Assembly (NCBI RefSeq): GCF_007750855.1
Contig: NZ_CP036291.1
Coordinates: 434,001 to 498,000, forward strand
Origin: Pirellulimonas nuda
Lineage (GTDB): Bacteria > Planctomycetota > Planctomycetia > Pirellulales > Lacipirellulaceae
Reading direction: 5' to 3'
DNA: 64,000 bases
Part shown: piece after piece, positions 60,139 through 64,000 of the stretch
Layout: each line of letters begins with the position of its first letter
How positions within the stretch are numbered: position 1 is the stretch's first letter
The notes under the pieces: model-generated
Seen by the model: only the letters and a program-made list of their open reading frames with translations
The model's database searches: none
Told to the model about the DNA's origin: nothing
Position numbers and translations under genes: made by a program

Positions 60139-60837
60139 ATGAAGACGCTATTGATCCCTGCCGCGCTGGTCGCCGGCGTGTTGGTTGCAGGCCTTGCCGC
60201 GGCGCAAGAAGAGGTTGCTATGTATCCAGAGCTCGCTAGTTACATCGACGCCCGGATCGCCGAGTTCGAGCAGATCCCCGCCGAGCGCCGCACGCAGCTC
60301 GCGGGGCTGGCCGAGTATGTCACCGCGTGTGGCACGACGGGCAAGCCCGCTCGGCTGACGTTTATCTGCACGCACAACTCACGCCGCAGCCACATGGCCC
60401 AGCTCTGGGCCGCGGTGGCCGCGGCGCGTTACGGCGTCGGCGGGGTCGAGACCTTCTCTGGCGGCACCGAGGCCACGGCGTTCAACCCGCGGGCGGTCGC
60501 CGCGATGCGTCGCGCCGGCCTGGAGATCGTCGGGCCGGAGGCCGAACCGAACCCGCGGTACGAGGTGCGTCTAGCAGCGGGCGCCACGCCGATGGCGTGT
60601 TTCTCCAAGGTGTACGACCAGTCGCCCAACCCGGCCGAAGGCTTTTGCGCCGTGATGACCTGCTCGCACGCGGATGAAAACTGCCCGGTCGTATCCGGCG
60701 CCGATCAAAGGCTGGTGATCGAGTACAAAGACCCCAAGGCAGCGGACGACACCCCGCGGGAGGCCGCGACTTACGACGAGCGTTCTGCCCAGATCGCCCG
60801 CGAGATGCTGTACGCGTTCGCGCAGGTGAAGAAGTAG
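60139..60837 (+). CDS. ArsC-like low-molecular-weight phosphatase/arsenate reductase
   Basis: 232 residues from the ATG at 60139. The N-terminal 23 residues look like a Sec signal (TLLIPAALVAGVLVAGLAAA). The domain is LMW-phosphatase fold with the P-loop CTHNSRRSHMAQ (CX5R) at about residue 76, and FSGGTEATAFNPRAVAAMRRAG; the end contains CFSKVYDQSPNP and an acidic Asp region. A second start at 60220 with AAGAGG five bases upstream would give a cytoplasmic protein without the signal. It follows arsR and arsM, so arsenate or phosphoarsenical reduction is the likely role. Confidence 0.75.
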   Translation: MKTLLIPAALVAGVLVAGLAAAQEEVAMYPELASYIDARIAEFEQIPAERRTQLAGLAEYVTACGTTGKPARLTFICTHNSRRSHMAQLWAAVAAARYGVGGVETFSGGTEATAFNPRAVAAMRRAGLEIVGPEAEPNPRYEVRLAAGATPMACFSKVYDQSPNPAEGFCAVMTCSHADENCPVVSGADQRLVIEYKDPKAADDTPREAATYDERSAQIAREMLYAFAQVKK

Positions 60838-60859
60838 GGCCCGCCGCGGCGGGCCCTAC
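60834..60859. terminator. 13-base perfect palindrome at arsC-like/ABC gene end
   Basis: GTAGGGCCCGCCG-CGGCGGGCCCTAC, 60834-60859, without a loop. It contains the ArsC-like stop codon (TAG at 60835-60837) and lies between convergent genes, so it can act as a terminator for both. Confidence 0.65.
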
Positions 60860-61566
60860 GACGCTTTCCGTCCGTCGTCCACGATCCGGCCCTCTTCCAT
60901 TTGGACGATGCGGTCCGCGAGGTCGAGCACGCGGTGGTCGTGCGTCACCACGAAGACCGTCGTGCCGCGCTGGTCGGCCAGGCTGCGGAGGATCTGCATC
61001 ACTTGATGGCCGCTCTTGCTGTCGAGCGCGGCGGTAGGCTCGTCGGCGAACACGACGTCCGGGTTCCCCACCAGCGCGCGGGCGACCGCCACGCGCTGCT
61101 TCTGCCCGCCGGAGAGTTTCTCCGGCAAGAAGTCGAGGCGGTCCTCCAGCCCCACCAGGTCCAGCACGCGCTGGGCCGCGGGGCGCCAGCCGCGCATCGC
61201 CCGCGGGCCGTGCACCTCGAGCCCCATGCGTACGTTCTCGATGGCCGTGAGGCTTTCGTGCAGGTTGTGGGCTTGGAAGATAAAGCCGACGCGGCGCCGC
61301 ATCCGCATGAGCGTGGGGTCGTCGGCGCCGGCCAGCTCCTGCCCCAGCAGTTGGGCGCTGCCCGACTGCACCGACCGCAGGCAGCCGACCAGGGTGAGCA
61401 GCGTCGTTTTGCCCGACCCGGAGGGGCCCATCAAGATCACGACCTCCCCCCGGTCGATCGAGAGGTCGATGTCGTGCAGCACCTTCACCCGCACCGAACC
61501 GGCGCCGAAGGTGTGGCTGAGGCCGCGCGTGGCGATCGCGGCGTTGTCGGATGGGAAGTCGGCCAT
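60856..61566 (-). CDS. ABC exporter ATPase (DevA/MacB type)
   Basis: 236 residues from the ATG at 61566. Walker A MGPSGSGKTTLL, signature LSGGQKQRVAVARAL, Walker B VVFADEPTAALDSKSG and switch VTHDH are standard. The FIFQAHNLHESLTAIENV Q-loop is typical of the LolD/MacB/DevA group. It precedes nothing on its own strand but follows the permease and membrane-fusion genes, giving a DevBCA-type set. A longer upstream frame runs through repeat DNA at 61586-61690. Confidence 0.9.
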   Translation of the reverse strand: MADFPSDNAAIATRGLSHTFGAGSVRVKVLHDIDLSIDRGEVVILMGPSGSGKTTLLTLVGCLRSVQSGSAQLLGQELAGADDPTLMRMRRRVGFIFQAHNLHESLTAIENVRMGLEVHGPRAMRGWRPAAQRVLDLVGLEDRLDFLPEKLSGGQKQRVAVARALVGNPDVVFADEPTAALDSKSGHQVMQILRSLADQRGTTVFVVTHDHRVLDLADRIVQMEEGRIVDDGRKAS

Positions 61567-61585
61567 CATTAATCTCAATGACGAA

Positions 61586-61690
61586 GAATGGAACACCGAT
61601 TGTCGCGGATGAAGCGGATGATCACAGACCGCCTCGACTGTCTCTGAACCGTGTTGATCCCGTCCATCCGCGTTCATCCGTGTCCTATTC
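61586..61690. repeat. inverted repeat between DevA-like and DevC-like genes
   Basis: GGAACACCGATTGTCGCGGA (61590 on) is answered by TCCGCGTTCATCCGTGTCC (61667-61685), imperfectly. It fills the gap between the two exporter genes, giving 142 bases without coding. Confidence 0.7.
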
Positions 61691-61708
61691 GTTGCGCCGC
61701 GGATCACA

Positions 61709-62887
61709 TCAAAACAGGTCTGCCGGGTCGGCGGCGTTCAGGCGGCGGGTGGCGATGGCGCCAGAGATGGTGCACATGACGGCCGTGAGCACGAACACCA
61801 TGATCGGCCGGCCCAGGGTCATGGTGATCGGCAGCGAGGTGGCCCGTGCCGCTACTTGGTAGAGCACTAGGGAGATCCCCAGCCCGGGGATGAACCCCAG
61901 CGCCGCCAGCGACACCGCTTCTTGGAACACGACCCCCAGGAAGAACCGCGGGGGGTAGCCGATCGCCTTGAACGTGGCGTACTCCGCCATGTGGTCTTGC
62001 ACGTCGGTCGCCAGCACCTGATAGACAATCACCAGCCCCACGATCAACCCGATCACCACGCCGAAGCCGAACACAAAGCCGATGGGCGTCTGCTTGGCTT
62101 GGTAGCTTTGCTCGGCTTCGACCAGTTGCTGCTTGGTGAACGCCCGCACGTCTTTCTCCGGCCACAGCGCGTTCAGGCGGCGTGCTACTGCCTCGGGGTC
62201 GGCGCCCGGGTCGCACCGCACCAGCACCACGGTCGGCGTGCCGGGGCGGCGGCGAGGGAAGAGCCTGAGGAAGGTCTCGTCGGAGGTGATCATCACGCCG
62301 TCAACGTCGAACGTGGCGCCCTGCGAGAAGCTGCCGACAAGCGTGAGCTGCCGCCCCGAGACCTCGATCCGCACGGGGCTGCCCGCCTCGAGCCGGTCGC
62401 GGATGGCGGCGGGGAAATCCCGCGTCTTGAGGTCGACCAACGCGTAGTCGGGCTGGCGGAGCGGGGCCACCTGGCGTTGCAACGCCGGGTCCAAGAACAC
62501 CCGCTGGTCGGGGTCGACCCCCATCACGCGGAAGTTGGTGGTGTCGCTCGTGTCGGGGTCGGTCCAGAACATCGTGCCGAGGTACAGGGGCGTCGCGTCG
62601 TGAACCCCGTCGACCGCCAGCGCCTGGTACATCCGCGAGCGCGGCACAGGGTTCGCCTCGCGCAACGAGCGAAAATCCGATGCGGCGATCACGATGTCCG
62701 TATCCCAGGTGCGGTGGGTCATGACGCTCGTTGAGAACAGCGCGTTCATGAACCCAAGCTGCATGAAGATCAGCACGTTGGCGAACGTCACCCCGCCCAC
62801 GGCCGCTACCAGGCGGGTGCGGTTGTGCAGCAACTGCTTCCAGCCGATCGGCAGCCGCCCGGTCAGTCGCATCAGCAGTGCGCTCAC
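61709..62887 (-). CDS. ABC exporter permease (DevC/FtsX type)
   Basis: 392 residues from a GTG at 62887 that overlaps the upstream stop (GTGA). One N-terminal helix (RLVAAVGGVTFANVLIFMQLGFM) precedes a large periplasmic MacB-like domain (VIAASDFRSLREANPVPRSRMYQALAVDGV onward) and three C-terminal helices (GFVFGFGVVIGLIVGLVIVYQVL, ...). It matches DevC: YATFKAIGYPPRFFLGVVFQEAVSLAALGFIPG. A very long open frame upstream is an out-of-frame shadow of the fusion protein. It exports lipids or glycolipids in characterised cases; substrate unknown here. Confidence 0.88.
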   Translation of the reverse strand: MSALLMRLTGRLPIGWKQLLHNRTRLVAAVGGVTFANVLIFMQLGFMNALFSTSVMTHRTWDTDIVIAASDFRSLREANPVPRSRMYQALAVDGVHDATPLYLGTMFWTDPDTSDTTNFRVMGVDPDQRVFLDPALQRQVAPLRQPDYALVDLKTRDFPAAIRDRLEAGSPVRIEVSGRQLTLVGSFSQGATFDVDGVMITSDETFLRLFPRRRPGTPTVVLVRCDPGADPEAVARRLNALWPEKDVRAFTKQQLVEAEQSYQAKQTPIGFVFGFGVVIGLIVGLVIVYQVLATDVQDHMAEYATFKAIGYPPRFFLGVVFQEAVSLAALGFIPGLGISLVLYQVAARATSLPITMTLGRPIMVFVLTAVMCTISGAIATRRLNAADPADLF

Positions 62888-64000
62888 GGCAGGAACTCGG
62901 CACGGACCTGAAGGTTCACCAGCCGTGCGGCCCGCTCGCTCGAGCCCTCGTCCAGCCGCACCCAGACCTCGACGACGCGGGCGTCGGTGTGGGCCGCCGG
63001 GTCGGCGTCGACGATCGTCTGCCCCTGCACCATCGCCTCGATGGACGCCACGCGGCCCGTCAGCGGCTCGGCCAGCGGCGCCGCGGTGATCTCTACTTCT
63101 TGCCCCACGCGTACGCGGGCCACATCGCTCTCGTACACCTCGGCGCGGGCCATCATCGCCTGGGTGGCGCCCATCTCTAGCAGCGGCGACTGGCCGGTCC
63201 GCTCGCCGGGGTGGAGGTGGATGTCCAGCACCACGCCGTCGATCGGCGAGCGGATGAACGCCTGCCGCCACTCGGCGCGGGCGCGCTCGAGCTGCGCCTC
63301 GGCGACCTCTAGGTCGAGCCGCGCCACCGTGACGTCGATCGCCTCCTCGGAGGCCCCGGTGCGGTACCGCCACAGCCGCGACTCGGCCTCGCGGACCGAG
63401 TCGACCGCCGAATCGTAGTCGAACTGCACCTGGTCGAGCTGCTCCTGCGAGGTGGCGTTGGTGGTGATAAGCTGCTTCTCGCGTTCCAGCACCATCTGCT
63501 TGGTCTTGGTCTGCGACTTGGCCGTGCGGAGCGCCGCCTCGAGTTCGGCCTGCGTCGCTTCGACAACCACGCGCGTCTGCTCGAGCCGCGCCGCGGTCTG
63601 CTTCGCCTGTCGCTCGGCGACTAGGCGTGCGGCGCGCAGCGTCGGCTCGCTGTCGAGCACCGCCAGCACGTCTTCTTTGGCGACGACGTCGTTCTCTTGG
63701 ACACGCAGCTCCTCGATCCGCGACTCGCCCGCTCCGCTGGGGGCGGCCACCGACACCACCTCTCCCTCGGGCTGCAGCCGCGCCAGGGCGACCACCCGCG
63801 CGGGGGCCGGCTCGGCGACCGGCGGGGGGGGCTCGGCGATGCCCAGCAACTCGGCGAGCGGGTCGCGCAGCGCCCACGCCGATCCACCCACCAGGGCGAT
63901 CGCCGCTACCGCCACCGCCGGGCCCCGCCACCCGCTTTTGCGGCGGCCGTTGGCGCCGGCCGGCAGCGACCGGTCTACCGCCTCGAGCGGCAGCCCGGCT
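62884..64000 (-). CDS. HlyD/DevB-type membrane fusion protein, 5' truncated by window edge
   Basis: The visible 372 residues run to the right edge and stay open there, so the N-terminus is missing. A membrane segment (VAVAAIALVGGSAWAL) lies near the visible start. Then comes a lipoyl-like half (RVVALARLQPEGEVVSVAAP), a long coiled coil (ARLVAERQAKQTAARLEQTRVVVEATQAELEAALRTAKSQTKTKQMVLEREKQL), and the second half (RSPIDGVVLDIHLHPGERTG and beyond). It links the inner-membrane permease to the outer membrane. The stop overlaps the permease GTG, marking an operon of fusion protein, permease and ATPase. Confidence 0.88.
   Translation of the reverse strand, partial: AGLPLEAVDRSLPAGANGRRKSGWRGPAVAVAAIALVGGSAWALRDPLAELLGIAEPPPPVAEPAPARVVALARLQPEGEVVSVAAPSGAGESRIEELRVQENDVVAKEDVLAVLDSEPTLRAARLVAERQAKQTAARLEQTRVVVEATQAELEAALRTAKSQTKTKQMVLEREKQLITTNATSQEQLDQVQFDYDSAVDSVREAESRLWRYRTGASEEAIDVTVARLDLEVAEAQLERARAEWRQAFIRSPIDGVVLDIHLHPGERTGQSPLLEMGATQAMMARAEVYESDVARVRVGQEVEITAAPLAEPLTGRVASIEAMVQGQTIVDADPAAHTDARVVEVWVRLDEGSSERAARLVNLQVRAEFLP

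Noticed and set aside
62888-63931. A large in-frame N-terminal extension of the DevC-like permease
   Set aside because: It overlaps the membrane fusion protein gene completely and reads Arg/Gly/Ala-rich; the GTG at 62887 overlaps the upstream stop as in an operon.

Overview
The window is GC-rich (clearly above 60 percent G+C by eye) and gene-dense. It fits a planctomycete of the Pirellulales type, probably near the Lacipirellulaceae. The evidence is the secreted PQQ-type beta-propeller proteins, a lipoprotein sulfatase, an NPYQSP-type N-terminal motif on membrane proteins, a cysteine-rich secreted protein, many conserved but unnamed secreted proteins, and YbeY, HD-hydrolase and PhoH genes side by side. 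The organism assignment is inference from gene content, not a database match. No plasmid or phage backbone is visible.

Layout. 1-1.2 kb: two PIN toxins, one with its antitoxin. 1.3-3.5 kb: a glycosyltransferase and a PIG-L-like protein. 3.6-12.7 kb: membrane, zinc-ribbon, sulfatase, Uma2 and secretin-domain genes. 13-20 kb: a frameshifted DUF433 gene, accD, a histidine-phosphatase-fold protein lacking its catalytic histidines, rpe, scpB, sthA and a receiver domain lacking its aspartate. 20-24 kb: two PQQ-type propellers. 24.7-26 kb: a Cys-rich repeat protein with a strong terminator. 28-34 kb: a nitrogen cluster, cobalamin adenosyltransferase then amt, glnB and glnD, with an IS200-type element between glnB and glnD. 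34-36.6 kb: nrfHA for nitrite reduction to ammonium, convergent with glnD, so ammonium uptake, PII signalling and ammonium production are adjacent. 36.8-47 kb: an ABC ATPase, then housekeeping genes on the minus strand (CNNM/CorC, ybeY, HD hydrolase, phoH, cdsA, uppS, purA). 47-57 kb: envelope genes (fused permease, large membrane lipoprotein, BamD-like, LptE-like), folP and tRNA-Lys. 57.6-60.8 kb: an arsenic cluster (arsR with a palindromic operator, arsM, an ArsC-like protein). 60.9-64 kb: a DevBCA-type exporter whose membrane fusion gene runs off the window.

The most distinctive feature is the intergenic DNA. About thirty gaps carry long inverted repeats from several unrelated families. 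Many are nested symmetrically, with one repeat pair enclosing a second and sometimes a third. They sit at operon ends, between convergent genes and just before start codons. In a few places they have become coding sequence, supplying a C-terminal tail, a signal peptide or an N-terminal extension. Two copies share an identical 19-base apical core while their stems differ. I know of no named system that accounts for this arrangement; together with the Cys-rich repeat protein these are the best candidates for something undescribed.
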